Positions 22,986 to 34,747 of a DNA stretch of 64,000 nt are shown one piece after another. The notes beneath the pieces were generated by a model. The model was not told where the DNA came from and made no database searches. It was given only the letters and a program-made list of their open reading frames with translations. Positions within the stretch are counted from its first letter, which is position 1, and each line of letters starts with the position of its first letter. The translations under genes were made by a program, and so were the position numbers. The DNA is from Diphasiastrum complanatum (taxonomy: Eukaryota; Streptophyta; Lycopodiopsida; Lycopodiales; Lycopodiaceae), in contig CM055111.1 of assembly GCA_029204225.1 (NCBI GenBank), positions 23,434,899 through 23,498,898 of the forward strand, in the 5' to 3' direction.

Positions 22986-23283
22986 ACGATGCCGTAAAAA
23001 ATGAAAAGTAACCAATAGGACCTTTGGTAGTGATTTTTCTGTTTGGCCCTGCATTAGATCATCAACAATGTCGGCTGCCCATTCTGGTATTGTGTCTACG
23101 TAAAATAAGGCAGCATCTGCCAGCTCATCGTCGGGTTGGGTTGCAATCTTCTTTCTCTTGATTCGTGACACATGATTAGCCATGTAGTGTTGTTTTCCCT
23201 TGCGAACTACTATTCGAAAATCAAATTCCAACAACAGAAATAGCCATCTAGTGAGTTGCAGCGATAGAAATGACTTACCTTGG
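22986..23283 (-). pseudogene. RNase H C-terminus and connection fragment (element A)
   Basis: The minus strand reads LTRWLFLLLEFDFRIVVRKG, then ANHVSRI, then PEWAADIVDDLM, as in the RNase H end and following connection of Tat-type pol. It is joined at about 23284 to RT N-terminal sequence, so the RT palm, thumb and most of RNase H are missing. Confidence 0.8.
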
Positions 23284-25035
23284 GGACTGCTTTGTTTAGG
23301 GTATGGTGTGTTGGACTACTGTTGGTGGAATGCCCTTAAGATCACTACAACTCCAGGCAAAATAGTCTTTATATTCCACCAATAACGATTGTAGTCTCCT
23401 GAATTGTGTGGGCGTTAACTGCTCTCCCACATGCACTATCTTTTCTTCTTCACCTGGCTCGGCAAGGTTCATTGGCTGTGTTCGTGCAAGTCCCTCAAAG
23501 ACTTGTTTTGCAGGTGCCTGACGTTGATCAGGTTCTCTCTAGGCTTGCGGCATCATGATTACCACGTCGTCAAAGGTATAATTCTTGAAAGTCTTAGGTA
23601 TCTCGTGAACTGGAGCTCGTCGAGACTCCTCTTTCAACATATTGATCTTAGCCTGACTGGTCATTTTTTGATTTTCTGTCACCTGTGTAGAAGATGACGT
23701 TGTTTCTGAGTCCATCTTGATTGACTTCAAGGAATCCAACACTTTTTTTTTGCTCTTTTTTGTCATTTTGGTGGATTCTTCCTTGTTGTCTTTCATTAGA
23801 ACTGCCGTGATATTCGCCTCATGATTGTGAATATCAACATCCATTGTAGCTATCGCCTCTTTGGGTAGATCACTCCATCGGATCACCTGGTTGTAGCGTT
23901 GCTTCAACTGATTCTTCTTATTCGTAGGTGCCTTGGGTGGATTGATCCTTGAGACTTTCGCCATAGCAGACTTTTGCGGTGGTTGAGCTGGTACTTTTCT
24001 GATTTCATAATGATCTGGGTCCATGTGGTGTAGGACCTGCTCATCAGTCAGCTCAATATCGTTATTATAAGTTAGAGCATGTTGCCAAGAGACTAAATCA
24101 TTGTCCACTGGGTTCTCAATAGGTTCCGCTGACAGCCATGCTATGTTTATCATATTCACCCCAAATGTGATTGGTGTGTCCATAAAGTAACACTTGGGTG
24201 AAAATGTACTGGGTTCAGGATTTGATTCATATTGACATGTCCGGCAGTCAATAGTTGCTAATGCATCCGTCCATATCATGACATTCATCTCTGAATCATA
24301 GTGACCTCCCTTGGCTGGCCTTGGGCGATCAATCGTGTGATCTGTCGTGGATGATCCGTCATCAGCCTTGGGTGCAATAGGTTTCACCGCCCATGTGGTT
24401 GGATCAACCTTCACAACCTGCTCTCTATTTTCGAAGGTGAGTTTTTCTGTGCCCCAGTTGTGTAATACTTGCGTAGTCCTCAGCCATGGTCTTCCCAATA
24501 ACACACGGTATGCAGTTGGAGATTCAGGTATGTCCATGACTACAAAAGTCATCACAAAATGCGTGCCTGCTATTTTTACAGGGATATCGGCAACTACACC
24601 TTTTGGTTTCACACAAGATTAATCTGCCAACTTGATGACAAATCTTGTTGGCTTTAATCCTTTTAGACCCCCATTTTTCATACAAAGTAGTGGAGATCAA
24701 ACTGACACTCGATCCTCCATCTACCACTGCTCCTCGTCCTCGTATCTCTTGTGTTTGATTGGCAAAGTGATGTTGTGTTCCTCACTTTTCCATGCTGCTC
24801 TGATGTGGAGGACGTTACTTGTTTCTTCATAGCCTGTACAATATATGGGCTCAGGCGCTACTGGCTCCTCATCCACTTTGGCCCATTTAGCTAGAAGGCT
24901 TTTCATTTGTGGTGCAATCTGCAGTAGTTCTGCGAGTGGTAAACTAACACGACTTGACAGTAAAAGTGTGAGCCTTTCAGTGCGTGGCTCCTCAGGCTCT
25001 ACCATGTGAAAAGGTGGTTCATGTTGGTGCAACCG
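23284..25035 (-). pseudogene. Gypsy protease and RT N-terminus (element A)
   Basis: From 25035 down: a Pro/Glu-rich gag-pro linker; a retropepsin segment near 24720, VDGGSSVSLISTTLYEKW, where DGG stands in place of the usual D-S/T-G; the flap-side segment FVVMDIPESPTAYRVLLGRP near 24500; then a 300-residue Lys/Thr-rich linker; and the RT start segment VEYKDYFAWSCSDLKGIPP near 23350. A 357-codon stretch (24612-23539) is open. Pol then stops abruptly at the deletion. Confidence 0.8.
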
Positions 25036-25199
25036 ATCATTCTGATTAGTGCGCAGTGGTGAGCCCGCTTGCGGTTCCCGTTCGACGCCAACTGGAGGTT
25101 CCGTGGGATTGTCCCTTTCCTGTTCCTTTTCCTCCGCTTGTGCCTTTTGTACCCAGTGTCATATTTTTTGGTACTATCTAATTTCTTCCCTCATATTTG

Positions 25200-26780
25200 G
25201 ATATGGTGTTGAAGTTAAATGTTGGTCGTCAGTGACCGAGGGTGGTGGTGAGGGAGCCACTTCCTTCCTCTTTTGTGCTCGCGTGATGGCTAACACAAGA
25301 GCGTGGAATTGTCGCCCTTGTAATGGCATCCCCGCTAGAACTACTGGTTGTTGTATCGCAATGAAGTTGAGAGGTGCACTGGTTCCAAGTTTAAATGGAC
25401 AATTCTTGTAATAGTGTCCATAACTGCATTCTCGGCAGAAGGATGTATATTGTCCCTTGTAGGGACATTCCGCAATTTTGTGTCATTCGCCGCATCTGTA
25501 GCAGCCGTAATTTCTTCTGCCTTGACGCTGAGTTTGAGCTACATAGGCTGTAATATATTCATTTATGGCAGGATCCATAAATGGTTCATCTGGTCCGTAC
25601 CATTACTGCTGCTCAGGTTGAGGTGGCATTTGAATATCTCATTTCGCTGCTGTCAGATTTACATGGGCCACTTGTTGATTGGCTAGCCCTGGTGGTGCAT
25701 GTAAGGCCATACGCTGTTGTTGATTTGGTGTGCTGTACCTTGGTGTCGCGTTGGGTGCCCCTTGATGGTAAGGATAAGAAGTCTGATAAGGACTTCTCTT
25801 CTGTTGAACAATCCGGAGGTTAAACGGGCAAAATGCCATATCGTGCGATGTTGCATTGCACAGATGGCATAATCTATGTGTCAGTCTCAGATTTTGCTTT
25901 AGGACTGGACACTCGTTCGCTGTATGGTTTTGCGTGCACACTGAACACCATACTTTCTCCCGTCGTGGATACTGTAGTTGGTTTGGTTCCAGATGATGTG
26001 GCGTTACTACTACCACTCCCTATAAGGCCTTCAGTTTTCGGTCAAACTGTGCCGTAAGTTGCTCCATCTGTTGTTTGTGTAATTTTGTCATTTGCTCCAA
26101 CATCAGTTCTGTGGATAGAGTGGATGTATTTGAGGATGTCAACGCTATCAAGGGAGTAGGAGTGTGGGTGGATGGATATTCGTCGTCAGATCCCTCGTCC
26201 TCTTTCCTAATGGCATCTTCCATTGCTTATTGCAGAGTAGCATACTTCTCCCATCGTTTCAGTTCTCTTCTGATGCTTCGTGGTAGTCCGATTAGGAATC
26301 ACATGATCACTGCATGATCTGGAGTTAGGGCTGCAGTACACTCGGATCGTAGGTGTTTGACCCGTTCAATATAGTCCATGACCCTTTCTCGTTTTTCCAT
26401 CTAGAATTTACTCAGCAGGAGAAACGGGTCTTCTAGGAACTTTCTTGATTTAAAGCGCGTAATGAGAGCCGCTTTTACCGCTTCCCAAGTAGACTTTTCT
26501 TCCTTTGACAAGTTGAAAAACCAATCCTGAGCTACTGCCAATAAGGACATGGGGAGAACAACATCAGCTTTTTCGCAGGTGTCCATTCACCATAGATTTC
26601 ATAGGCTTGCTCGTAAATATGGAGGAATCGGATGGGATCTGATGATCCGTCATATTTTGGTATTTTCATCCGTGGTGCTCTCCGGACTACTTGCAAGGGA
26701 GCGACATGTACGAGTTGGCCCATTGGATCCATTGGTGCTGGTTCTGGTTCTGCCTCTTGTTGCACAGTTGCTAATCTGGG
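25200..26780 (-). pseudogene. Gypsy gag with about four zinc knuckles (element A)
   Basis: From about 26765: a Pro/Glu-rich start, then the gag core (PKYDGSSDPIRFLHIYEQAY, AQDWFFNLSKEEKSTWEAV, RVMDYIERVKHLR), with stops between. Knuckles follow: CSVCTQNHTANEC and CHLCNATSHDMAFC in 25640-26016, then CYRCGE.HKIAEC (a stop inside) near 25490-25530 and CRECSYGHYYKNC near 25400-25445. Four knuckles in one gag is more than the one or two usual in plant gypsy elements. Confidence 0.8.
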
Positions 26781-26989
26781 AAGGTGTGGTGCTTGAATTG
26801 CTATCCTTCGTGCTATTGATCATCCCGATTTCAGATTCATCTGATGGTGGATTCCAAAGTGGTTGGATCTTGCTTGTACATTGGAATGCAGTCTAGATCT
26901 TAAGGATCTCATCAATCTGATCGGCTGGAAGTAAATTTTGGGCCCCTTACGATGGTTTTTCCCTGATAACTTCTTACTCCTTGCAATGA

Positions 26990-27860
26990 TTGACCTGAGA
27001 TTTTGATAGTAGCTGGATCTGATGCAGATCCTTCGACTGATATAGTCTACGAGGGTTCTCTTGTGTGAGGGTTGGCTGTGCGAGGGTCCTTTAGCTGTTT
27101 TTGCAGATAAAAAACTTGATATCTCCCAGATCTTTGGGAAATAACTCTCTCAAGGATCACATTAGCTGGATTTGGGTCAGATCTCACTATGGAATTTTCT
27201 GCGAGAGTTAATTCTCGCACTAAGTGAGATTTCACTATCTGCGAGGGTTCAGAACCACTATTTTGGCTTGATCTCCACCAAATCTTTGTACTAACTCTCG
27301 CAGGCTTTATCAATGATGAAAATGGACATTTTGAATCAATTTAGAGGGTCTGTGAGAGTTCTTACTGGAAGGATTTGCTGGATCTTCAATTTTTAGTGAT
27401 TTTTTAACACTTAAATCCAATTTTGTGCTCACTGAAATCAAACTAACACTTGCAAGCTCTTCTGTGTCCTAGTCTCAATGAGACGAAACTTCAGAATCTC
27501 TATGAGAGTTCTTGCCCACTGGAACTGAAAATTTTGGTGTCTGCGAGGGTTCACTGGTACTTTTCCGTCTTTTTTTCACTAGGAACTCTCGCACAGGCAC
27601 TTAGACATCCAACTAACTCTCGCAAGCTCTTCTGTGTCCTGGTCTCACCGAGATGGAACTTCAAAGGGCTCTGCGAGAGTTCTGGTAAAGATTTGAATTT
27701 TTTTAGATTTTTTCAAGGATTTTTTGAATTTTTAATGATTTTTCTCTAATTTTTGCAATCTGCTTGGAACTAACTCTCGCAGGCTTTTATGCAGGTCTGC
27801 GACAATACCCTGGAGCTGCTGCCAGTCATGCAAGGGTTAATTCACACTGGTTTTGGAGAT
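26990..27860. repeat. Leader repeats: GCGAG(A/G)GTT words in both orientations
   Basis: About ten copies of TGCGAGGGTT or GCGAGAGTT, or the inverse ACTCTCGCA, are scattered over this leader (for example near 27079, 27199, 27240, 27293, 27541, 27613, 27672 and 27771). Two longer blocks with GTCTCAATGAGAC or GTCTCACCGAGAT cores match the spacer at 22655-22985. The same short word recurs at 55950-56300 in element C. Confidence 0.8.
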
Positions 27861-28137
27861 ATTTTTTTTTTATGAGATTTTAGGCTCTTTTTCCCTCCAA
27901 AATGTAGATTGGTGTGTTTCTTTGGGTTTTTTGACTGGTTGGTTTGGTTTTCAAGCCCTTAGAGGCTGTTCAGGGCCTCCTCTACCCTCTCACACCTCCT
28001 CCTCTAGCTGTGAACAGTCCAAACACACAAAAAAAAAAAAACAAAAAACTAACTCTAAACTCCCAAAATCTACCTAAAACTACTCTAAAAAGCAAGAAAA
28101 TAGCTAAAATGCAACTAAACTAGTTAGTGGAAACCTA

Positions 28138-28155
28138 CCCCCTGCAACGACGCCA
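28138..28155 (-). other. Primer binding site, tRNA-Asp type (element A)
   Basis: The minus strand reads TGGCGTCGTTGCAGGGGG one base after the LTR. This matches the complement of the plant tRNA-Asp 3' end (TGGCGCCGTTGCCGGGGA) with a few changes, the primer used by Athila/Tat elements. Confidence 0.8.
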
Positions 28156-28156
28156 C

Positions 28157-28970
28157 TGTAGGGTCAAAGATCTTTGGTAGTATAGCCCTCCCGCCTGTCA
28201 ACAAGGGTTAGATCACTGGATAGGTACCTAACTATGCATAAATGCTAATTTTAGTTAGTTTCTTGCTTTGCATGTAACTCTACCTCCACTAACACTACTC
28301 ACTCTAACTCTACTCTTCCTAAACTAACTTCATTATGATTTTGGGTGATGAGAGAGGATAGAATAGAAGAAGAAGAAGGAGAAGAGAGAAAGAGAGAGAG
28401 ATGAGATGGAGGTTAGCTCAAATGCTCAATGTCATTGCTTATGGAAAAACCTTAACTAGCATAAACCAAAAAGCATGGGAAATGAAAATAACAAGCAATC
28501 ACAACAATAGCATAAGCAAGAGTGATTAGCAAATGAGGATGCTTGAGCTCTCAAAATGATAGAGTCTCCTCCTCTCTATTCAGTATGAAAATAGTGTACA
28601 AATGGTGCCTTTTTATAAAATGAGGAAGGACCTTGCCCCAAAATCCTATTGGGTAATATTTACATTGATACTTTCCATTCATCTTGGACCCAACTTGATC
28701 CAAGGGTCCATTAAAAGTACGTTGAAATTCACAAGATTCATGTGAGTCCCAATTTGGACCCAACTCTAAAAAGTAATCTCTAAGTTTAAAAATGACTTTG
28801 GGCCTCTAGTTTTATTTTAATTCAAAGGCCCAAGTCTATTTTATTTTATTTACACTTAAGCTTGTGTGCTCATTGGGCCATGGGCTTATACGCGCAGGAT
28901 GCCATGCCCTCGCAACACATTTTATTGGACGATTTTATTTATTTACACTTTGTTGGGACTACCCCCAACA
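28157..28970 (-). repeat. 5' LTR of element A, 814 bp
   Basis: On the minus strand it starts TGTTGGGGGTAGTCCC at 28970 and ends GACCCTACA at 28157, next to the primer site. It has a TTTATAAAA-like TATA near 28612 and a short GA-rich tract at 28369-28402. Confidence 0.8.
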
Positions 28971-29233
28971 ATATTTAGTTATTTAAGCCATCTTAAGTTT
29001 GTCTTAAGTTCAGTTGGATCCAATTTTGGTCATGTACTGACTCGTGGGTCCTTAGGGGTCTAATTTTATTTAGGGACCCTATTTTGACTTTTGGGAGTGC
29101 CCTACATTTAGTAAGTGGTTAACCTTAGGTTTGGTGGCATTTGGCCACATCCAAGTAGAGTACTTAGATGCTCATTGTGTATTCCATTTTGGACAGTTTG
29201 GCTAAGCATTGCGCTTGTTGTTGTTGTTGTTTT

Positions 29234-29239
<6 letters not shown>

Positions 29240-29289
<50 letters not shown>
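29240..29289. repeat. (CT)n microsatellite
   Basis: About 25 uninterrupted TC units. Confidence 0.95.
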
Positions 29290-29291
<2 letters not shown>

Positions 29292-30532
29292 GAGTTGGGC
29301 GCCCAACCTCTTCTCTCTTGTTTTATGTGGAGATTGATTGATAACTAGATCTTGGTGACTTGACTCTTGCTTTCCTACATGTAAAAGATAGTTCATTTCT
29401 ACATACTGTAGCGACACTTAGAGTATTTCTGCAGACTGTTGCGACACTTAGTGTATTTCTGCAGACTGTTGAAAAAGTAATATAAATCTGCAGACTTGGT
29501 CTAAATGCTAGTTTTTGGAAGTCCTTAGAGATGGCCAAGTCTTCAGTGACTTCAAGTAATTGAACTTAACATCTGAACTTGAAATTATGACAGGATTGGT
29601 TACCCTTTGCTAGAGATCAGCCGGAAGTCCGTTGTAGACGTTCTTTGGCTGTCTAAGTTGTGATTCTTGTAGGTATCAGATGAGCAGACGTAGAACCAAA
29701 GTTGGTTTCACCTGATCCTAGATCAATGATCAATAAACGTGCAAGAAGAATCATGAAATAGAAATTAGTCATTCACCAAGGAGACAATTGTGGGCTTAAT
29801 TTCCAACAATAAGGTCATCAATTATCCATCATGTATTCAAGCCTATGTGCAAATTTAAGAACATTCTCTTCTTGGAGCTTGAAATCATGGCAATAGTTTT
29901 TAATTCAAGCCATTATGTTCCGAATTAGTGGTATCTCGGTGAAGGCCTCAATTCTTTCAAGGTTACAAGTTCACTGCACAAAAGGACACACAAAAGGGCA
30001 TTCAAGAGACTCTCTTCTTATGCTTTCTCATCAAGGAAAGTCTCAATTATTCGAATATTATCTTCTGGTGGCTTGAAATCAAGGGAGAGCTTATGAGATA
30101 TTCTCAGGTTCTAGCTTAAAACAGGCAAAGAATTATTCAACTCTAGCTGAATAAGTACAATGTATATATAGAATGTTGGCATGTCCCTTGCAACCCTTGC
30201 ACTTGCATATCCACATACCTCTTGAGACTCAACTACTTTATATGGACTCAAATTATACATCATTGTGTTATACTCAAATTTTGTAAAAAATGGTTGGCAA
30301 CCAATTATCATATTCCATTGGAGGCTCATGGCCATAGAGTATTCTTGATCCCAAATGCTTGTTATTCCTTTGTATTTAAGTGGCACCTCAAATGACAAAC
30401 AAAAGTTGAAAATGAAGGAATTTACATGTGTTTGAAATGCATGCAAACCTTCCCTGCCAAAAGATTCATGTGGAAGCCCACTACTGATTGATACCTAGAA
30501 CGTGGACCTTTTGAAAAAGGTTCATCTAATCT

Positions 30533-30760
30533 CATGAAACTTGAGTACGTCATATGGGCTCCAGTTATGCAAGATCGTATTGTACAAATGCAAGAAATGG
30601 TCGGCCAAGGATTCTCCAAATCCAATTGAAGTTTTTAGCATAATCTTTTGAAACTTGAGTGTGTCATATGGGCTAAATATGCAAGATTGCATTGTAAAAA
30701 TACAAGAAATTGTGAGCCAAATATTCTCCAATTTCACTTGAAAGTTGTGGTTGTGATGTT
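30533..30760. repeat. Tandem repeat, period about 114 bp, two copies
   Basis: GAAACTTGAGT, GTCATATGGGCT, ATGCAAGAT, the AAATGCAAGAAAT/AAATACAAGAAAT block and ATTCTCCAA recur in order in both copies (30536 and 30650). A more diverged third relative lies at about 30210-30330, sharing the ATATGGACTCAAATTATAC block. Confidence 0.75.
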
Positions 30761-33420
30761 CTTGGAATCTTAAATGCTCATTTTTGGCTTTGTATTCTAG
30801 TGGCACCTCAAATTACAAAATTTACATATGCCCTCCATACAACCAACCTTTTGTCACAACGTTCTTGTGGACAACCATCAAGATGGACTTGTTGACAAAA
30901 AGTTCATGTCCACAATGATAGCCGTCGAGTTGCCAACATTTGATAGAAGATTTGACTAAATAAACACAAGTCACACAGACATAAATGAGCACATGAGATT
31001 ATGTGATGGAAGGCTCGAGGTCTAAGGCCTTTCTAGGCAGTGGATCTTCCCCAAGTGTGGTACTTGACCCCCTCACTAAAACACCAACATTAATAATGAT
31101 TGCCCAAATAGAACAAGCAAAACGAACCTTCATTTGACCAATAGACCAACATTGTGGTCACGCGGCCTCCCAAAATGATACTACAAATGCTCATTTACCT
31201 TCTCAACTTTGCTAGAGCACCCGAATCAAATGCATTGACTTGTTTTCTTTGCATGTTGCCACCAGCTTGGTTGCACCCAAGCACTAACACTCCTCCCCAC
31301 CTTGTTGCTCCCAAACATAGAGACATGTACGCTTTTGGGCTCGATGATCTCCTCGTCACCCATTCCCGTTAACACGGGTAAAGAGAGGAGTAAAGACTAA
31401 GGGGGAGGTAGAAAGGAAGGGGATGAGTGGTTGTATCATGCCCAAAGGTCTAACGTGCCTCCAAGATGTGACTATTGCAGTATGCCCTTTTGGTGTCGTG
31501 GTCGCACATGTGCCCGAGCACGATGCCAACACGCCCCCTTTATGCGCTTGATGAGCATATGGCCGGATCGGCTTATTCCTCACCATGACTGAGGGTGTAG
31601 GAAGGGCCCTACCCTTGTCGAACGATGTCGGAAGATTATTTAAGGTGTTTTCACACACAAGCCTAGGGCATGTCAATTTGTCAAAAAGCTCAATGCTCAT
31701 TGGATAGACAAACTTGCAAGGCCATTACCCCATTTCACATAGGACAATAAGGGTCCCCAAGGGGCATATGACTTGGCAAAAAAAATGCTGATTTAGAATA
31801 CATGAAGATGTTGAGCACTACCCATTGGCATCTCCACTATCGCATGGCCCCGCTTTTTTGAGAGATGTTTAGATGTGAATTTTTTAAGCGAGAGAACATC
31901 ATGTAGATTGTATAGGGCAAAGGAGAAAAAAAACAAAGGTTCATTATGCACATTTGTGTGCGAAATTGGAATGAAGAAAGATGAAACAATGGGGGTGACG
32001 GAGGGGGGAAACCTAGGTGGCAACACTACATCTTCATTACATGGCATGATAAGATTTTCACTTTGATGTTTGGATGGGGGGGGGGGGGGGTCCCTCCTCG
32101 CTTACTAGCATGCATGAGATCACACTAGACACACTCCACTGTTCGTTCCTTGTTCAGAGGATTTCAATCTCTTAGAGATCCTCGTTGCTTACTAACACAC
32201 ATCAGCTTACATCCTCACAGCCACTGGTACGGGCGTTACCCCACCCGGTGCTAGTAAGGGGCTTCCTTGGGTGGGGGTGCCTAGAGGGGGGTTTGCTAGA
32301 ATAGTCATCTAGGTGGTTCTACAACAGCCAAAAGCAAAGTCCATGTGTAGATCCTAGAGCCTCACCAGGTTTGCTGCTGGCAATGGCAGCAAGGCAAAGA
32401 AGAGGAGGCCTTCCTCTTGCATCTCTCTCCTCCCTCTGCTCTCTGCACAAGATGGAATTTTGATGTGTCTTTTCAGAAGCTGTGGCCCCACATTGGCTGT
32501 GTCTGGTGTCCCATTTGGGTGGCCGAGGTGAAGGCACAGCAAAAGCTGTCTCCTTGGGAGCTGCTGCTCAGCTCAATTCTGAAAAAGAAGGGAGGGAAGA
32601 TGGGGGGAAGCTTGCGATCTATATGCTTATGCCTTTTGGCTGCTATTTCTGTAGATGTGTTACTGGGGGCTGGGGGGATCACAAAACCGATGTGTGGTTG
32701 AGCATTTCAAGGCTGGCCTGTAGTGATTTGGATTGGATTGGATTGTGATGTTTGAGAGCTTGGGTTGGGGTTTGCCATTGTTTGCTACACATTTTATCTC
32801 ATCCTGATCTTCACAGATTCTATCTCGTCCTCATCCCTCCCTCCCTCCCTCACCTGCTTCTGCATTTTTGGATGGTCCTGCTTTTTGGGTCTTCTCTTCC
32901 ATTTCCTGCAATTGGGTCTCGCTTTGCCATATCAATGTAGGCAGCCTTTGTTCTCCGACCCCTTGCCAACACAGCTGCAAAGCAGCTATGTTTGGCTGTG
33001 TTTTGTGGTTGGATCTTCCTATGACTAGGGCTTCTTAGCAACAGCAAGCCGGTTCCTTTCTTGAAGTCTTTTCTTTTCTCATTCAAACATTGACAGGTAT
33101 ATCAGACAGCCAGATCTGAAACCCAAAAGAGGAGCTGTTCTTTGTTGGTTTTCTCTCCAGACTCAACAACCCAACTGTTGGGCATGCTCGAAAAAAAAGT
33201 ATTCTCCGAAGGACAGGCCAGGGGCCTCAAGTCTTGTCTCAAATATATCAAGAATTTGTGAATTGCATGAGATATGAGAGCACGGTGAGGATCTAAGCCA
33301 TGCCATTAGGCTGCTCTGGATTTAGCCGCCAAGGAGGCTTGCTCTATGGCAGTTTCAAAGGAGATATGCTTGTGCTGCCTGTGCTTTTGAGGTAAGGCCA
33401 CTTTTCTTGTTAATACAAGC

Positions 33421-33472
<52 letters not shown>
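33421..33472. repeat. Compound (TG)n(AG)n microsatellite
   Basis: About 10 TG units followed by about 16 AG units. Confidence 0.95.
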
Positions 33473-33473
<1 letters not shown>

Positions 33474-34187
33474 ACCATGGGCTCTTTCCGTGTGGCGCGT
33501 TCACCCGGGCTCAGCGTCACCATTTCCTGGCTGAACGAGTTCACCCGTTCTCTCCAGCACCTGATTTCTGAGTTTTGTGCAAACCCGCTCACCCGTTCTT
33601 CGACCCGCGCTTCTGGATTTACTTCAGCTTAAAAGGTGCTAGGTATCAACCTTGCATAGGAATTTCTTGGTCATTCTCGTTGCTGTGACGCCTTGTCCTC
33701 TTGTATGAAAGTAGATCTGGGATCAAACTTCCCAAGATGGACATCTACTGTACAATGATAACAAGAGAAAAATGGCAGATCTCTCAGAAAGGATCAGCCT
33801 GTACAGCAATGATAAGCTGTAGAGGTTTACGGATACAGAAGCCCCATTCAACGACGACGTAAGCTAGCAAACTGGGCTGCACTTGAATCTTGAAATACAG
33901 TTGAGAGAGATAGAAAAAGCTCATTGATGTCTTGTAACTTGTAAGTACCTGAAATGTTACATAAGACTGAAATCACTTATCCATTGTTCATTGGCTCCAT
34001 AATAGACAAACGAGAATATATCAACAAGTGCATAGGATGGATGTACAGACAAACAACTGTGTACATAGTTAGCAGAACAAAAAAAATCCTATGTGCCCTC
34101 ATGATTGGATGGTGTGAAAGTAAGCCGCAACCCCATATAATGGATGTATCAGGCATCTCTGATGCATTTGCGGATGTACGAATGGTC

Positions 34188-34308
34188 AGACGGCAATAGC
34201 ATCTGGATCAAGTCTGAGGAGCTGTGGGTTACCTCCATAATAAGGTCTGACGGCAATAGCATCTGGATGAAGTCTTTGGAGCTGTGTGTACCTCCATAAT
34301 AAGGCTGT
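34188..34308. repeat. 60-bp tandem duplication
   Basis: GACGGCAATAGCATCTGGAT is followed in both copies by (C/G)AAGTCT, GGAGCTGTG and ACCTCCATAATAAGG; the period is 60 bases. Confidence 0.9.
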
Positions 34309-34314
34309 GCCGCC

Positions 34315-34318
<4 letters not shown>

Positions 34319-34387
<69 letters not shown>
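34319..34387. repeat. Compound (TG)n(AG)n microsatellite
   Basis: About 17 TG units then about 17 AG units. Confidence 0.95.
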
Positions 34388-34390
<3 letters not shown>

Positions 34391-34564
34391 CATCAAGGAT
34401 GAGATGAGGGATGAATTTCTCACTTCCCGGATGAGCAGAAATGGAGTTCCGCGATGAGCTAGCACCGCCAGGATGAGCTCCTTTGGAGGGCCAGCTGTAA
34501 GAACATGCAAAACGGCCCTCTGGTTTTGGGTGCTCATCCAGGATGAGTTTCCTCATGTGGCACC

Positions 34565-34566
<2 letters not shown>

Positions 34567-34638
<72 letters not shown>
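34567..34638. repeat. Compound (TG)n(AG)n microsatellite
   Basis: About 20 TG units then about 16 AG units; third array of the same design within 1.2 kb. Confidence 0.95.
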
Positions 34639-34640
<2 letters not shown>

Positions 34641-34747
34641 TAATTTTGTCTCTCATTTTCTAATGTATCTTCTAATGCTACTGCCTGCAGATTTTCCATG
34701 TGTTACAAAAAGAAGATAAATTGAGATCAATCTGTTTGTGGATTAGG

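Larger units (their letters stand above)
28971..32300. other. Unassigned stretch with tandem repeats, no clear gene
   Basis: A (CT)n run at 29240-29289; 30-base repeats of the GCAGACTGTTGCGACACTTA type at 29397-29470; a diverged 114-base tandem repeat at 30533-30760; and an 18-base G-run at about 32074-32091. Open frames of up to 114 codons on the minus strand (31356-31700 and 30111-30446) show no domain. Parts look like decayed transposon sequence but I cannot assign a family. Confidence 0.45.
32301..34690 (+). promoter_or_regulatory. Probable promoter, 5' UTR and leader intron of the DeSI-like gene
   Basis: The stretch 32800-33100 is pyrimidine-rich and could be leader sequence; a donor-like ACAG|GTATATC occurs at 33096-33103. 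An acceptor CTGCCTGCAG ends at 34690, upstream of the coding start at 34748. If these are used, the leader intron is about 1.6 kb and contains three (TG)n(AG)n microsatellites and a 60-base tandem duplication. No firm TATA box was identified. Confidence 0.35.

Noticed and set aside
31356-31700. 114-codon minus-strand ORF as a gene
   Set aside because: No domain or conserved motif seen; composition fits chance translation of GC-richer DNA.
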